Part shown: positions 29,864 through 39,913 of the stretch, in pieces
Numbering within the stretch: position 1 is the stretch's first letter
How the letters are laid out: each line of letters starts with the position of its first letter
Assembly: GCA_019745275.1 (NCBI GenBank)
Contig: JAIETJ010000066.1
Span: 1-54,858 of the forward strand
Source of the DNA: Pseudomonadaceae bacterium
GTDB taxonomy: Bacteria; Pseudomonadota; Gammaproteobacteria; Pseudomonadales; Pseudomonadaceae
DNA length: 54,858 nucleotides
Reading direction: 5' to 3'
Position numbers and translations under genes: made by a program
The notes under the pieces: model-generated
The model's database searches: none
Told to the model about the DNA's origin: nothing
What the model saw: the letters and a program-made list of their open reading frames with translations, nothing else

Positions 29864-30433
29864 ATGACCAACAAACTACGCCTACGGTTCATACTCGCAA
29901 GCTTGGCGGTCTTATTGGCCGCCGCTGGCTACTGGAATATTCGCCCCGAGTCTTTCACCTCCCAAAGCGCTAGCGAGATCAGCAACAACGACATCGACTT
30001 TTATGTCATTGACGCCAAGAGCACGCAGTTCCAAGCCGACGGCAAGCTGGCAAATACCATGACCAGCGACAAACTCGAACACCTTAAAAGCACCGATATA
30101 ACCCTACTCAGCAATCCAGACTTACTGCTTTATCGTGGCACCGAACTGCCATGGCATGTGCAAAGTCTGCGCGCCGAAGTTGCCCCAGAGGGCACTCAAG
30201 TGGAGCTAATCGACTCGGTACGGGTCGCGCGCACCGACGCCAAGGGCCGCCCCACTATTTTGACTACCAGTCGCCTGACGGTATTTCCTGACAAAGATTA
30301 TGCGCAGACCGAGCAAGCCGTTAGAATTGAGGCCGCCAATGGAGTGACCACGGCACAAGGAATGAAAACGTACTTGAATGACGGCAGGATGCTCCTGCTA
30401 TCCAACGTGAGAGGCCTGCATGCAGTTGATTAA
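29864..30433 (+). CDS. lptC: LPS export protein LptC
   Basis: Bitopic inner-membrane protein of 189 residues: transmembrane helix about 7-25 (FILASLAVLLAAAGYW) and periplasmic beta-jellyroll that hands LPS from LptB2FG to LptA. ATG at 29864 preferred; an in-frame GTG at 29855 overlapping the kdsC stop (TAGTG) would add three residues and is a real alternative. The start annotated further upstream is inside kdsC and unlikely. Overlaps lptA by 14 bases. Confidence 0.92.
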   Translation: MTNKLRLRFILASLAVLLAAAGYWNIRPESFTSQSASEISNNDIDFYVIDAKSTQFQADGKLANTMTSDKLEHLKSTDITLLSNPDLLLYRGTELPWHVQSLRAEVAPEGTQVELIDSVRVARTDAKGRPTILTTSRLTVFPDKDYAQTEQAVRIEAANGVTTAQGMKTYLNDGRMLLLSNVRGLHAVD

Positions 30434-30959
30434 AACCATTCCCCTATTGCTCAGTCTGAGCAGTGCACTGCTCAGCGCGGGCGCTTGGGCACTGCCGACC
30501 GATCGTGAGCAACCTATCCGCGTTCAAGCTGACAGCGCCGAGCTCGACGACAAACAAGGCGTAGCCGTGTATCGCGGCGGGGTAGTGATCACTCAGGGCA
30601 CCCTGAAAATAACAGGCGACACCGTCACCATTACCCAGACACCACAAGGCGATCTCGACGTATTTACCGCGGTTGGCAAGCCTGCTTACTACGAGCAGCA
30701 ACCCTCTGCCGACAAGCAAATAGTTAAAGCCTACGGCATCACTATTCAGTATTACGCCAGCAACGAGCGCATCGTGCTGATTGACCAAGCCAAGGTCATC
30801 CAAGAAGGCAACACCTTCGAAGGCGAGAAAATCGTGTATGACACCAAGCGCCAAATCGTCAACGCGGGCCGCGCCAATGGCAACTCAGTGACTGCGCCAC
30901 GTCCACGCATCGACATGGTTATTTTACCCAAGAACAAACCAGCGCAGACCACACCCTAA
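30420..30959 (+). CDS. lptA: LPS transport periplasmic bridge protein LptA
   Basis: Protein of 179 residues with a Sec signal peptide ([16 protein letters not shown], cleavage before LPTD) and an OstA/LptA jellyroll starting [16 protein letters not shown]. Forms the head-to-tail bridge carrying LPS to LptDE. Begins inside lptC behind a GAGAGG site; stop TAA overlaps the lptB ATG. Confidence 0.95.
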   Translation: MQLIKTIPLLLSLSSALLSAGAWALPTDREQPIRVQADSAELDDKQGVAVYRGGVVITQGTLKITGDTVTITQTPQGDLDVFTAVGKPAYYEQQPSADKQIVKAYGITIQYYASNERIVLIDQAKVIQEGNTFEGEKIVYDTKRQIVNAGRANGNSVTAPRPRIDMVILPKNKPAQTTP

Positions 30960-31684
30960 TGGCGATCCTGACCGCTCAACACCTAGCCAAAAGCTATAAA
31001 GGCCGCCAAGTCGTACGCGACGTCAGTCTGTCGATTGAAAGCGGGCAAATCGTTGGCCTATTGGGTCCCAATGGCGCAGGCAAGACCACCTGTTTCTACA
31101 TGATTGTCGGTCTAGTGGCCGCCGACCAAGGTCGAGTACTGATCGACCAACAGGACGTGACCTTCCTGCCGATGCATGGCCGCGCACTCGCCGGCATTGG
31201 TTACTTGCCGCAAGAAGCGTCGATTTTTCGCAAGCTTAGCGTCGCCGACAACATCATGGCGATTCTCGAAACGCGCAAAGAGCTCGACCGAGCGGCGCGC
31301 CGCGAAGCATTGGAAAGCCTACTGCAAGAGTTCCACATCACCCATATTCGCGACAGCCTCGGCATGAGCTTGTCGGGCGGTGAACGTCGCCGCGTAGAAA
31401 TCGCGCGAGCCTTGGCCTCGGCGCCGAAATTTATCTTGCTCGACGAGCCTTTTGCAGGCGTTGACCCTATTTCAGTGGGCGACATCAAACAAATCATTCA
31501 TCAACTCAAAGCCAAGGGTATAGGCGTACTGATCACCGATCACAACGTGCGTGAAACCCTAGATATTTGTGAGACAGCCTACATTGTTAACGATGGCCAA
31601 CTGATCGCCGAAGGCAACGCCGAAAGCATCCTGGCCAACCAACTGGTCAAAGACGTGTATCTGGGTCACGAGTTCCGCCTTTAA
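30959..31684 (+). CDS. lptB: LPS export ABC ATPase LptB
   Basis: ABC ATPase of 241 residues powering LptB2FG. Walker [10 protein letters not shown] 36-44, Q-loop LPQEASIF, signature LSGGERRR, Walker [14 protein letters not shown] and H-loop ITDHNVRET are all present. End of the LPS block; lptF-lptG lie elsewhere. rpoN follows after 143 bases, as in most gammaproteobacteria. Confidence 0.98.
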   Translation: MAILTAQHLAKSYKGRQVVRDVSLSIESGQIVGLLGPNGAGKTTCFYMIVGLVAADQGRVLIDQQDVTFLPMHGRALAGIGYLPQEASIFRKLSVADNIMAILETRKELDRAARREALESLLQEFHITHIRDSLGMSLSGGERRRVEIARALASAPKFILLDEPFAGVDPISVGDIKQIIHQLKAKGIGVLITDHNVRETLDICETAYIVNDGQLIAEGNAESILANQLVKDVYLGHEFRL

Positions 31685-31746
31685 GCAGCACGCGATTACC
31701 GACAGAAAAAGTTGCGCAGAGCAGGGAAATACTTCAAGGTCGGGCA

Positions 31747-31752
31747 TATAAT
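31747..31752 (+). promoter_or_regulatory. Putative -10 element of rpoN
   Basis: Perfect TATAAT 75 bases before the rpoN ATG within the 143-base lptB-rpoN gap; no convincing -35 at the right distance. Confidence 0.35.
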
Positions 31753-31827
31753 TTGCTTATTGTGGACGCATTAGCGTCCTGTAGTAGATGGCGCTATTGC
31801 GTCGGCGAATAAGGTCCTAAGCCTGCT

Positions 31828-33327
31828 ATGAAACCATCGCTCGTCCTTAAAATGGGCCAGCAGCTGACGATGACACCTCAGCTGCAACAAGCCATCCGCT
31901 TACTGCAACTCTCCACCCTCGATCTGCAACAAGAGATCCAAGAGGCGCTGGAGGCCAACCCGATGCTGGAGCGCCAAGAAGAAGGCGAAGACTTCGACAA
32001 CGCCGACCCTATGGCCGACAACGTCGAGCACGTCCAAGCCGCCAGCGCACCCGAACAGCCTGACCACCAAGACTCAGCACCGACCGTCGACAGCCTCGAC
32101 GAGAGTGACTGGGGCGAACGCATTCCCAATGAGCTGCCGGTCGATACGTCTTGGGAAGACATCTACCAAACCAGCGCCAGCAGCCTGCCCAGCAATAGCG
32201 ACGATGATGAGTGGGACTTCACTAGCCGCACCTCGGTTGGCGAGAGCCTGCACAGCCATCTGCTTTGGCAGCTAAATTTGGCGCCGATGTCGGACACCGA
32301 CCGACTGATCGCGGTCACCCTGATCGACTGCATCGGCAGCAATGGTTATCTGGAAGAAAGCCTCGATGAAATTGTCGAAGCCTTTGATCCCGAGCTCGAC
32401 ATTGAACTCGACGAGGTCGAGGCGGTACTGCACCGAATTCAACAGTTTGAGCCTGCCGGCGTAGCTGCCCGCGACCTGCGCGAGTGCCTGACGCTACAAC
32501 TGCGCCAGCTAGACGCCAGCACGCCGTGGCTGGCGGAAGCCAAGCGCCTGACCAGCGAGCACTTAGAGCTACTTGGCAGCCGTGACTACAACCAGCTGAT
32601 GCGCCGACTGAAGCTCAAAGAAGACGACTTGCGCCAAGTAATTGAGCTCATCCAGAGCCTCAACCCGCGGCCCTGCTCACAAATCTCGGCCAGCGAGCCG
32701 GAATACGTGGTGCCCGACGTTATAGTGCGCAAGCACAACGAGCGCTGGCTGGTGGAACTCAATCAAGAAACCGTGCCGCGCCTGCGCGTCAATCCGCAGT
32801 ACGCCGGGTTCGTCCGGCGCGCCGACGCCAGCGCCGACAACACTTTTATGCGCAACCAGTTGCAAGAAGCACGCTGGTTTATCAAGAGTTTGCAGAGCCG
32901 TAACGAAACATTAATGAAGGTCGCCACGCAAATTGTCGAGCACCAGCGCGGCTTTCTAGAGTACGGCGACGAGGCCATGAAGCCGCTGGTTTTGCATGAT
33001 ATTGCGGAAGCGGTGGGTATGCACGAATCGACCATTTCACGGGTTACCACGCAAAAATTCATGCACACACCACGCGGCATTTACGAGCTGAAATATTTCT
33101 TTTCCAGCCACGTCAGCACCTCAGAGGGCGGCGAATGCTCATCCACAGCAATCCGCGCCATCATTAAAAAACTGGTCGCTGCCGAAAACGCTAAAAAGCC
33201 ATTGAGTGACAGCAAGATCGCTGCTTTACTGGAAGGACAAGGCATTCAAGTGGCGCGCCGCACGGTTGCCAAGTATCGCGAATCATTGGCGATAGCGCCT
33301 TCCAGCGAGCGCAAACGATTAATCTAA
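31828..33327 (+). CDS. rpoN: RNA polymerase sigma-54 factor
   Basis: Sigma factor of 499 residues. Region I is Gln/Leu-rich ([20 protein letters not shown]) and binds activators and the start-site fork; acidic region II follows (about 50-125); region III has core-binding and HTH parts ([15 protein letters not shown]); the RpoN box [10 protein letters not shown] at 476-485 recognises the -24 element. Directs nitrogen, motility, carbon and virulence genes with enhancer-binding proteins encoded elsewhere. Heads rpoN-hpf-ptsN-rapZ-ptsO. Confidence 0.98.
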   Translation: MKPSLVLKMGQQLTMTPQLQQAIRLLQLSTLDLQQEIQEALEANPMLERQEEGEDFDNADPMADNVEHVQAASAPEQPDHQDSAPTVDSLDESDWGERIPNELPVDTSWEDIYQTSASSLPSNSDDDEWDFTSRTSVGESLHSHLLWQLNLAPMSDTDRLIAVTLIDCIGSNGYLEESLDEIVEAFDPELDIELDEVEAVLHRIQQFEPAGVAARDLRECLTLQLRQLDASTPWLAEAKRLTSEHLELLGSRDYNQLMRRLKLKEDDLRQVIELIQSLNPRPCSQISASEPEYVVPDVIVRKHNERWLVELNQETVPRLRVNPQYAGFVRRADASADNTFMRNQLQEARWFIKSLQSRNETLMKVATQIVEHQRGFLEYGDEAMKPLVLHDIAEAVGMHESTISRVTTQKFMHTPRGIYELKYFFSSHVSTSEGGECSSTAIRAIIKKLVAAENAKKPLSDSKIAALLEGQGIQVARRTVAKYRESLAIAPSSERKRLI

Positions 33328-33409
33328 GCCACACTTAAGCAAGATCAAAAAGTTTCCGGTGGCAGTGTTTTAAACTGTCGCTTACACACGGCAACAAGGA
33401 GAATGCGGT

Positions 33410-33718
33410 ATGCAAGTCAACATCAGTGGACACCAGCTGGATGTGACCGACGCCCTGCGTGATTACATCGACGAAAAATTTGCCCGTTTATCACGTCACT
33501 TTGACCGAATCACCAATGTTCAGGTGACCATGGCTGTCGAGAAGCTTAAGCAGAAGATCGAAGCCACCCTGCACGTTGCCGGCGCCGAAGTGGTTGCCAA
33601 CGCAGAACACCAAGACATGTATGCGGCGATTGACCTACTCGCCGACAAACTTGACCGCCAATTGATCAAACACAAGGAAAAACAGCTTGAACGTCTGCAG
33701 GGCGCTACTGCCCGCTGA
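33410..33718 (+). CDS. hpf: Ribosome hibernation promoting factor (short HPF)
   Basis: Short-form HPF/YfiA-family protein of 102 residues (MQVNISGHQLDVTDALRDYI), binding the 30S decoding region to promote 100S dimers and protect idle ribosomes. Strong AAGGAG site 7 bases before the ATG. The location directly after rpoN is conserved in gammaproteobacteria. Confidence 0.95.
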   Translation: MQVNISGHQLDVTDALRDYIDEKFARLSRHFDRITNVQVTMAVEKLKQKIEATLHVAGAEVVANAEHQDMYAAIDLLADKLDRQLIKHKEKQLERLQGATAR

Positions 33719-33740
33719 CCTCTCCGATGCTCCCCCTCCT

Positions 33741-34205
33741 ATGATTCGATTAGAAAATATCCTGACCCCCGCACGTTCCTTGGTGGACGTGCCGGGCGGC
33801 AGCAAGAAACGCGTCCTCGAACAAATTGCTCATTTAGTTGCCGGCGAATTGCCCCAGCTTGATGAACAAGACATCTTCGAGAGCCTAATAGCCCGTGAAA
33901 AACTCGGCTCCACCGGTTTCGGTAATGGCATTGCCATTCCACACTGTCGTCTGCCGGGCTGCGACTCGCCACTGAGCGCAGTACTGCGACTGCAGAGCGC
34001 CGTCGACTTTGACGCCATCGATGGAGAGCCAGTTGACCTATTGTTCGTCCTATTGGTGCCAGAAGCGGCCACCGACGAACACCTAGAATTACTCCGGCAA
34101 ATTGCCAGCATGCTCGACCGCGCGGACGTGCGCGAGCGGTTGCGCCAAGCACCGAGCAGCGCTGCGCTGTTCCAAGTGGTGCTGGACGTGCAGAGCGGTC
34201 AATAA
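33741..34205 (+). CDS. ptsN: Nitrogen phosphotransferase EIIA component PtsN
   Basis: EIIA-Ntr of 154 residues starting [14 protein letters not shown] at 33741; an upstream in-frame Met inside hpf is rejected. Phosphorylatable H68 is in [13 protein letters not shown]. Receives phosphate from PtsP via PtsO and regulates, rather than transports: carbon/nitrogen balance, potassium uptake and polymer storage in pseudomonads. rapZ starts 2 bases later. Confidence 0.95.
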   Translation: MIRLENILTPARSLVDVPGGSKKRVLEQIAHLVAGELPQLDEQDIFESLIAREKLGSTGFGNGIAIPHCRLPGCDSPLSAVLRLQSAVDFDAIDGEPVDLLFVLLVPEAATDEHLELLRQIASMLDRADVRERLRQAPSSAALFQVVLDVQSGQ

Positions 34206-34207
34206 GC

Positions 34208-35068
34208 ATGCACCTGATCATCGTTAGCGGTCGCTCCGGCTCCGGCAAAAGCACCGCCCTTGATGTTCTTGAAGACAATGGCTTTTATTGCATCGACAAC
34301 CTGCCCGCCGGATTACTGCCCGAGCTGGCCGAACGTACCCTGCTGCAAACCGAGCTATTACAGTCGCAAGTGGCGGTGTCTATTGATGCGCGCAACCTAC
34401 CCAGCCAACTACAGCGTTTTCCTGAGTTACTGGCCGAGGTGCGCGCTCGGCACATTCGTTGCGACGTGCTGTATCTGGATGCCGACGAAGACACCCTGCT
34501 TAAGCGGTTTTCCGAAACCCGGCGACGCCATCCACTGACCCATGAAAACCGCTCACTGGCTGAAGCCATTCGCGATGAAAGCCTACTATTGGGGCCAATT
34601 CGTGACCTGACCGACCTGCAAATAGACACCACCAACCTGAACCTGTATCAGCTGCGCGACACCCTTAAGTTACGTCTACTAAACAAGCCCGAGCCGGGCA
34701 CCGCCTTTTTAATCGAGTCATTTGGCTTTAAACGCGGCATGCCGGTGGATGCCGATTTGGTCTTTGATGTGCGCTGCCTGCCCAATCCGTATTGGAAGCC
34801 CGATTTGCGCGAGCACTCAGGCCTCGATCAGCCGGTGATTGATTACTTGGCCGCGCAAGCGGATGTCGACGAGATGTTCCACGACATCCACACGTATTTG
34901 CATAAGTGGCTGCCACGCTTCGCCGCCAGCAATCGCGCGTATGTCACCATTGCGATTGGCTGTACCGGCGGACATCATCGCTCGGTCTATCTGGCCGAGC
35001 GCTTAGGGCAAACGCTCAAGCCGCAACTAAAAAACCTGCAGGTTCGCCACCGCGACCTAAAACCATAG
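34208..35068 (+). CDS. rapZ: RNase adapter / nucleotide-binding protein RapZ
   Basis: Protein of 286 residues (UPF0042). Walker [10 protein letters not shown] at 8-16 and a Walker B-like region near DVLYLDAD; the C-terminal domain has the conserved [19 protein letters not shown]. In E. coli RapZ recruits RNase E to the sRNA GlmZ and binds glucosamine 6-phosphate to control glmS; whether that holds here is not shown by sequence, as pseudomonads lack an obvious GlmZ. Confidence 0.95.
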   Translation: MHLIIVSGRSGSGKSTALDVLEDNGFYCIDNLPAGLLPELAERTLLQTELLQSQVAVSIDARNLPSQLQRFPELLAEVRARHIRCDVLYLDADEDTLLKRFSETRRRHPLTHENRSLAEAIRDESLLLGPIRDLTDLQIDTTNLNLYQLRDTLKLRLLNKPEPGTAFLIESFGFKRGMPVDADLVFDVRCLPNPYWKPDLREHSGLDQPVIDYLAAQADVDEMFHDIHTYLHKWLPRFAASNRAYVTIAIGCTGGHHRSVYLAERLGQTLKPQLKNLQVRHRDLKP

Positions 35069-35081
35069 GATTCCACGCGTC

Positions 35082-35354
35082 ATGCCTGCCTGCGAAATCA
35101 CCATCATCAATAAACTCGGCCTGCATGCACGAGCCGCCGCTAAATTCGTCGGTGTCGCCAGTCGTTTCCCCTGCCAAGTGCGGCTGGGGCGCAGCCCGGA
35201 TAGCCTGGTGGACGGCAAAAGCATTATGGCGGTAATGATGCTCGCCGCCGGCAAGGGCACTGCCATTCACCTGTACACCGAAGGCGAGCAGGACGAGGAC
35301 GCCATGCAGGCGGTCGTTGCGCTGATCAACAACTTCTTCGACGAAGGCGAATAA
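35082..35354 (+). CDS. ptsO: Nitrogen phosphotransferase HPr-like protein NPr
   Basis: HPr-fold protein of 90 residues with active H15 in NKLGLHARAAAKFV and the Ser loop KSIMAVMML. Relays phosphate from PtsP (EI-Ntr) to PtsN. Last gene of the rpoN cluster; 95 bases to the convergent pmbA stop, containing a GC-rich imperfect stem around 35390-35416. Confidence 0.95.
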   Translation: MPACEITIINKLGLHARAAAKFVGVASRFPCQVRLGRSPDSLVDGKSIMAVMMLAAGKGTAIHLYTEGEQDEDAMQAVVALINNFFDEGE

Positions 35355-35449
35355 CGCGCAACTGCGCTGACGGATGGTGATGGCGGGTACGGCGCGCGCA
35401 GTATTCCGCGCGTGCCAACGTTCATCGCATGCGCGCCCCGCCCTACACC

Positions 35450-36796
35450 CTAACTACCCGCGACAGTCATCCGCTCGATCAACACCGAACCGGTGCGGAT
35501 ATTACTGCGCAACTCCAGATCATTACCGACCGCAACTATCTGCTTGAACATATCGCGCAGGTTGCCGGCGATAGTCACCTCTTGCACCGGAAACTGGATT
35601 TCGCCGTTTTCTACCCAGTAGCCGCCAGCGCCGCGAGAATAGTCGCCGGTGAGCAGATTCAGACCCTGCCCCATCAATTCGGTTACCAGCAAGCCACGGC
35701 CCATACGCTTAAGCAGCGTCGCTTGATTGTCATCGCCATGACTGACGAACAAGTTATGCACCCCGCCCGAGTTGGCCGTGCTCGGCATGCCCAGCTTGCG
35801 CCCCGAATAGGTGCCAAGAATGTACGACTGCAGCTGGCCGCGCTCGACAAACAACTTGCCGTAAGTGGCCAATCCATCGCCATCAAAGCTGCCGCTGCCC
35901 AGGGCCCGAGCAATATGCGGACGCTCTTCCAAACTCAGCCAATCGGGGAATAGTTGCTGACCCAAGCTGCCTTCCAGAAACGACGATTTACGGTACAGAT
36001 TGCCACCCGAGACCGCCGCCAAAAAGTGCCCGAACAAACCCGTGGCCACTTCGGCGGCAAACAACACCGGCACTTCGCAGGTCGGCACCGGCCGCGCACC
36101 CAGCCGGCTGACTGCCCGTTCGGCGGCGCGCTGGCCAATCAGCGCAGAGGCGCCCAGTAACTCACCCTGGCGATTAACGTCATACCAGTAGTCGCGTTGC
36201 ATCAGGCCTTCCGCCTCGGCAATCATCACGCAACTCAAACTGTGCCGAGTGCTGGCATAGCCACCGATAAAACCATGGCTATTGCCATACACCCGACAGC
36301 CTTGATGGGTACTGAGGGTGGTGCCATCGGCGTTTTTAATCCGTGGATCATGGGCGAACGCTGCCGCCTCGCAGTTCAGTGCCTGTTCAATGGCTTGCTC
36401 AGGGGTGATCGACCACGGGTGATACAGGTCTAAATCAGGCAACTCGCGCGCCATCAAAGCGGCATCGGCCAAACCGGCGCATGCATCTTCAGAAGCGTGC
36501 TTGGCGATGGCCAGTGCCGCGGCCACCGTTTCGCGAATCGCCGCCTCACCACTGGCCGAGGTGCTGGCCGAACCCTTGCGCTGCCCCACGTATACCGTAA
36601 TGCCAAAACCTTGGTCGCGATTGAACTCGACGGTTTCAACCTCGCCTTGGCGCACCGACGTCGATAGCCCCTGCTCCAGCGAAACCGCCACCTCACAAGC
36701 ACTGGCGCCTTGGCACGCGGCTTCTTGAATGATCCGTTCAACCTGTGCCTGCAGCTCTGGTAAGGCCTGCGGACCAACGGTTGCAGATGCGCTCAT
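35450..36796 (-). CDS. pmbA: Metalloprotease-related protein PmbA (TldE)
   Basis: Partner of TldD in a heterodimeric TldD/TldE protease that trims modified peptides (microcin B17, PQQ-like and RiPP leaders) and degrades CcdA in E. coli. ATG at 36796 gives 448 residues; the frame to 36838 is an unsupported extension. It has the U62-family fold ([35 protein letters not shown]) and, as expected for PmbA, lacks the HExxxH zinc motif present in TldD. Divergent from yjgA. Confidence 0.94.
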   Translation of the reverse strand: MSASATVGPQALPELQAQVERIIQEAACQGASACEVAVSLEQGLSTSVRQGEVETVEFNRDQGFGITVYVGQRKGSASTSASGEAAIRETVAAALAIAKHASEDACAGLADAALMARELPDLDLYHPWSITPEQAIEQALNCEAAAFAHDPRIKNADGTTLSTHQGCRVYGNSHGFIGGYASTRHSLSCVMIAEAEGLMQRDYWYDVNRQGELLGASALIGQRAAERAVSRLGARPVPTCEVPVLFAAEVATGLFGHFLAAVSGGNLYRKSSFLEGSLGQQLFPDWLSLEERPHIARALGSGSFDGDGLATYGKLFVERGQLQSYILGTYSGRKLGMPSTANSGGVHNLFVSHGDDNQATLLKRMGRGLLVTELMGQGLNLLTGDYSRGAGGYWVENGEIQFPVQEVTIAGNLRDMFKQIVAVGNDLELRSNIRTGSVLIERMTVAGS

Positions 36797-36885
36797 ATGT
36801 TTCTCCACTAATACTTCATCACATTCAGCCGAGACCACCGGCCTTTGTCGGTTATCATGGCAGCGTTTCCAATTGGATCAGCCCC

Positions 36886-37419
36886 ATGTCTGACTACTTT
36901 AAAAAAAACTCTCTCGACGACTTCTCTGATGAGAAGAGTAAATCTCAGGTTAAACGCGACCTACAGGCGCTGGTGGACTTAGGCGAACGCCTAACCACCT
37001 TCAAGCCCGACCTGATCGCTCGCCTGCCATTGACTGACGCGTTGCGCCGAGCGCTGGCCGATGCCCCCAAGCATACGGCTAACATTGCCCGCAAACGGCA
37101 CATTCACTTCATTGGCAAACTGATGCGTGATCAGGATACCGATGCCATTTTGCTCCTAATCGACCAAATGGATGCCTCGACCCGCCAATACAATGAGCGT
37201 TTCCATAATTTGGAACGCTGGCGTGATCGCCTGCTGGCGGGCACCGATGCGGTCCTCGACAGTTTTGTTGCCGACTACCCCGAGGCAGACCGCCAACACC
37301 TGCGCCAACTGATTCGCCAAGCCCAGCATGAAGCGGCGCAAAGCAAACCACCGGCGTCGGTACGTAAAATCTTTAAATACATCCGCGAACTGGATGAAGC
37401 AAAACGCGGTTTGCGCTAA
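36886..37419 (+). CDS. darP: Ribosome-associated protein YjgA/DarP (DUF615)
   Basis: Protein of 177 residues, starting [16 protein letters not shown] at 36886; a start at 36745 would run over the pmbA promoter region. Charged, helical DUF615 protein with conserved [16 protein letters not shown] (about 65-80) and a C-terminal [19 protein letters not shown]. coli YjgA (DarP) binds 50S precursors and assists late assembly. Placement between pmbA and tldD is shared with P. aeruginosa. Confidence 0.92.
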   Translation: MSDYFKKNSLDDFSDEKSKSQVKRDLQALVDLGERLTTFKPDLIARLPLTDALRRALADAPKHTANIARKRHIHFIGKLMRDQDTDAILLLIDQMDASTRQYNERFHNLERWRDRLLAGTDAVLDSFVADYPEADRQHLRQLIRQAQHEAAQSKPPASVRKIFKYIRELDEAKRGLR

Positions 37420-37431
37420 CCGCAAGCCGGA

Positions 37432-37542
37432 CGTAGGGCGGACTCAGAAGCGCAGCGAACAGTCCGCCGATTATGGGCAACCCGCCAACTATGGGCGCCC
37501 CGTCAATCAATGGTGTACTGCCTGCGGCGAGTACACCCTACG
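37432..37542. repeat. REP-like inverted pair in the darP-tldD gap
   Basis: Two hairpins: GGCGGACT/AGTCCGCC (37437-37444 and 37461-37468) and GGTGTACT/AGTACACC (37512-37519 and 37530-37537). The outer edges CGTAGGG (37432-37438) and CCCTACG (37536-37542) are inverted copies, so the two units face each other, the layout of paired REP elements in Pseudomonas. TTATGGGC/CTATGGGC repeats lie between. Probably ends both convergent transcripts. Confidence 0.7.
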
Positions 37543-37550
37543 CCCCCATA

Positions 37551-38993
37551 CTATGCCCCCGTTCCACCCACCGTAATGGCATCAATTTTCAAGGTTGGCT
37601 GGCCGACGCCGACGGGCAGCGACTGGCCATCTTTACCGCAAGTACCGACACCGCTGTCCAACGCCAAGTCGTTACCGACCATCGACACTCGACTCATGGC
37701 TTCCGGGCCATTGCCAATTAAAGTGGCACCCTTGACCGGCGCGGTGATTTTACCGTTCTCGATCAAATAGGCCTCACTGGTAGAAAACACGAACTTGCCG
37801 CTGGTGATGTCCACCTGACCGCCACCCAAGTTGGCGCAGTAGAGGCCTTTTTTCACCGAGGCGATAATTTCTGCCGGATCACTCTCGCCCGCCAGCATGT
37901 AGGTATTGGTCATGCGCGGCATCGGCAAGTGCGCATAGGACTCACGCCGACCATTACCGGTCGGCGCCACGCCCATCAAACGGGCGTTCAGCTTGTCTTG
38001 CATATAGCCTTTGAGAATGCCGTTTTCAATCAGGGTGGTGCACTGGGTTTTAGTCCCTTCGTCATCCACGCTCAATGAACCGCGGCGCTCAAACAAGGTG
38101 CCATCATCGACAATGGTGCACAGGCTGGAGGCGACCTTCTCGCCCACCCGCCCGCTGTACGCCGAACTGCCTTTGCGGTTGAAATCGCCTTCCAAACCGT
38201 GACCGACCGCCTCATGCAATAACACCCCCGACCAACCAGCGCCCATTACCACCGGCATACTGCCGGCCGGTGCGGCTATGGCTTCGAGATTGACCAAGGC
38301 TTGACGCAAAGCTTCACGGGCATAACCCATGGCCCGGTCTTCATTTAAAAAGTACCGGTAGTCGGTACGCCCGCCGCCACCATGGCCGCCACGTTCGCGC
38401 CGGCCGTTTTGTTCGACGATAACGCTGACGTTAAAGCGCACCAACGGGCGCACATCGGCGGCCAAGCTGCCGTCCAGCGCAGCCACCAAGATGCGCTCCC
38501 AAACGCCCGCCAAGCTGACGGTGACCTGCTGAATACGTGGATCCAGGGCGCGGGTGGCAACATCCACGCGCTTGAGCAATTCGACCTTTTCCGCACGACT
38601 GAGCACATCCAGGGGATTATCTGGGGCATACAGCGCCGTTACCGGCGCGCTGCTAAAGGCCTGCACGCGACCCTGTTGACCGGCCCGAGAAATCGAGCGA
38701 GCGGCCCGGGCGGCCTGACTCAGCGCATCTGGTGTGATGGCGTTGCTGTAGGCAAAGCCGGTTTTCTCGCCGGACTGGGCGCGCACCCCGACCCCTTGAT
38801 CGAGGTTAAAGCTGCCTTCTTTGACGATGCCATCTTCCAACACCCAAGTCTCGGAAACTTGCGCATGAAAATACAAATCGGCGGCATCAATCCCTGGCCC
38901 AGCCAAGTCTCCCAGCACCGCAGGCAAACTCTCGATGGTTAAACCACCGGGACCGAGCAGGTGTTCACTGACGGACAACAATAGCTCGCTCAT
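37551..38993 (-). CDS. tldD: Zinc metalloprotease TldD
   Basis: Catalytic subunit of TldD/TldE, 480 residues. Zinc motif HExxxH is H260-E261-H265 in [11 protein letters not shown], with a downstream Cys/His expected as third ligand. N-terminal beta/alpha domain and C-terminal U62 peptidase domain complete. Works with PmbA encoded 0.7 kb away on the same strand. No RiPP precursor is recognisable nearby, so housekeeping substrates are likely. Confidence 0.97.
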   Translation of the reverse strand: MSELLLSVSEHLLGPGGLTIESLPAVLGDLAGPGIDAADLYFHAQVSETWVLEDGIVKEGSFNLDQGVGVRAQSGEKTGFAYSNAITPDALSQAARAARSISRAGQQGRVQAFSSAPVTALYAPDNPLDVLSRAEKVELLKRVDVATRALDPRIQQVTVSLAGVWERILVAALDGSLAADVRPLVRFNVSVIVEQNGRRERGGHGGGGRTDYRYFLNEDRAMGYAREALRQALVNLEAIAAPAGSMPVVMGAGWSGVLLHEAVGHGLEGDFNRKGSSAYSGRVGEKVASSLCTIVDDGTLFERRGSLSVDDEGTKTQCTTLIENGILKGYMQDKLNARLMGVAPTGNGRRESYAHLPMPRMTNTYMLAGESDPAEIIASVKKGLYCANLGGGQVDITSGKFVFSTSEAYLIENGKITAPVKGATLIGNGPEAMSRVSMVGNDLALDSGVGTCGKDGQSLPVGVGQPTLKIDAITVGGTGA

Positions 38994-39033
38994 AGCAACT
39001 CGCTTTTAACAAATAGGTTCAAAACAATCGGAG

Positions 39034-39861
39034 TCATAACAACTCCACAGAAAAGCGACGATGACTGTGCACTGGCATACGCTGGCGAATGGCCGCCTGA
39101 GCGGGCGCATCGCGCTGCGCCAATAACACCGCGGGGCCTTGTGCTTGTTCAGCCAAGAGTACCCCCCAAGGATCGATGATGGCGCTATGCCCAAAGGTGG
39201 CACGGCCGCCCGGATGACCACCACCCTGATCGGCGGCGAGCAGATAACACTGGGTTTCAATCGCCCGGGCGCGCAGCAAGACCTGCCAATGAGCCGCGCC
39301 AGTTACCGCAGTAAAGGCCGACGGCACGCTGATTAACTCAGCGCCGGCATCGCGCAGCGCGCTGTACATCTCGGGGAAACGTAAGTCGTAGCAAACGCTA
39401 AGTCCTAGGCGACCCACCGGCGTGTCGGCCACCACCAACCGCCCACCATGGGCATAGTCGTCAGACTCACGGTACTGACCTCGGCTATCGGCCACCTGAA
39501 CATCAAACAAGTGCAGTTTGTCATAGCGCGCCACGCGCTGGCCCTGCGCATCAATTAACAGTGAACAGGCATGTGCCTTAGCCTGCGGCTGATCATCCGG
39601 CGGTAAGGGCAAGGTGCCGGCGACTATCCATAACTGTAATTCGCGCGCAGCCTGCGCCAGCCACGGCAAAATCGGCCCTTCACCCAAGGCTTCGGCGCGG
39701 CCCAGCGCGGCCAGATCGCGCCGACCCATAGCGGCAAAGTTTTCTGGCAGCACCGCCAAGCGTGCGCCACCGACGGCCGCTTGCTCCAGCAGGGTGCGGG
39801 CGGCGGTCAAGTTGGCTAGCACATCGTCTTGGCTAACCATCTGGATTACGGCAACACTCAT
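39034..39861 (-). CDS. Carbon-nitrogen hydrolase, Nit1-like (deaminated glutathione amidase type)
   Basis: Nitrilase-superfamily amidase of 275 residues. ATG at 39861 gives MSVAVIQMVSQDD; an extension to 39975 is not conserved. Triad E40 (LPENFAAM), K115 (YDKLHLFDV) and C157 (SVCYDLRFPEMY). The KLHLFDV and GGHPGGRATFGHSAIIDPWG segments resemble Nit1-type enzymes that repair deaminated glutathione; substrate is inferred. Sits between yhdP and tldD on the same strand, probably one long transcript. Confidence 0.92.
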   Translation of the reverse strand: MSVAVIQMVSQDDVLANLTAARTLLEQAAVGGARLAVLPENFAAMGRRDLAALGRAEALGEGPILPWLAQAARELQLWIVAGTLPLPPDDQPQAKAHACSLLIDAQGQRVARYDKLHLFDVQVADSRGQYRESDDYAHGGRLVVADTPVGRLGLSVCYDLRFPEMYSALRDAGAELISVPSAFTAVTGAAHWQVLLRARAIETQCYLLAADQGGGHPGGRATFGHSAIIDPWGVLLAEQAQGPAVLLAQRDAPAQAAIRQRMPVHSHRRFSVELL

Positions 39862-39913
39862 TGCAGCCTCCGAGCACTGGGCAAGCCAGTTACGAATACA
39901 CCGTTGATGACGC

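Noticed and set aside
33340..33409. Possible sigma-54 promoter before hpf (TGGCAGTGTTTTAAACT)
   Set aside because: The -24 half is partial and the -12 GC is missing at the right spacing.
35429..35953. 174-residue + strand ORF after ptsO
   Set aside because: Almost entirely antisense to pmbA; no ribosome-binding site or family resemblance.
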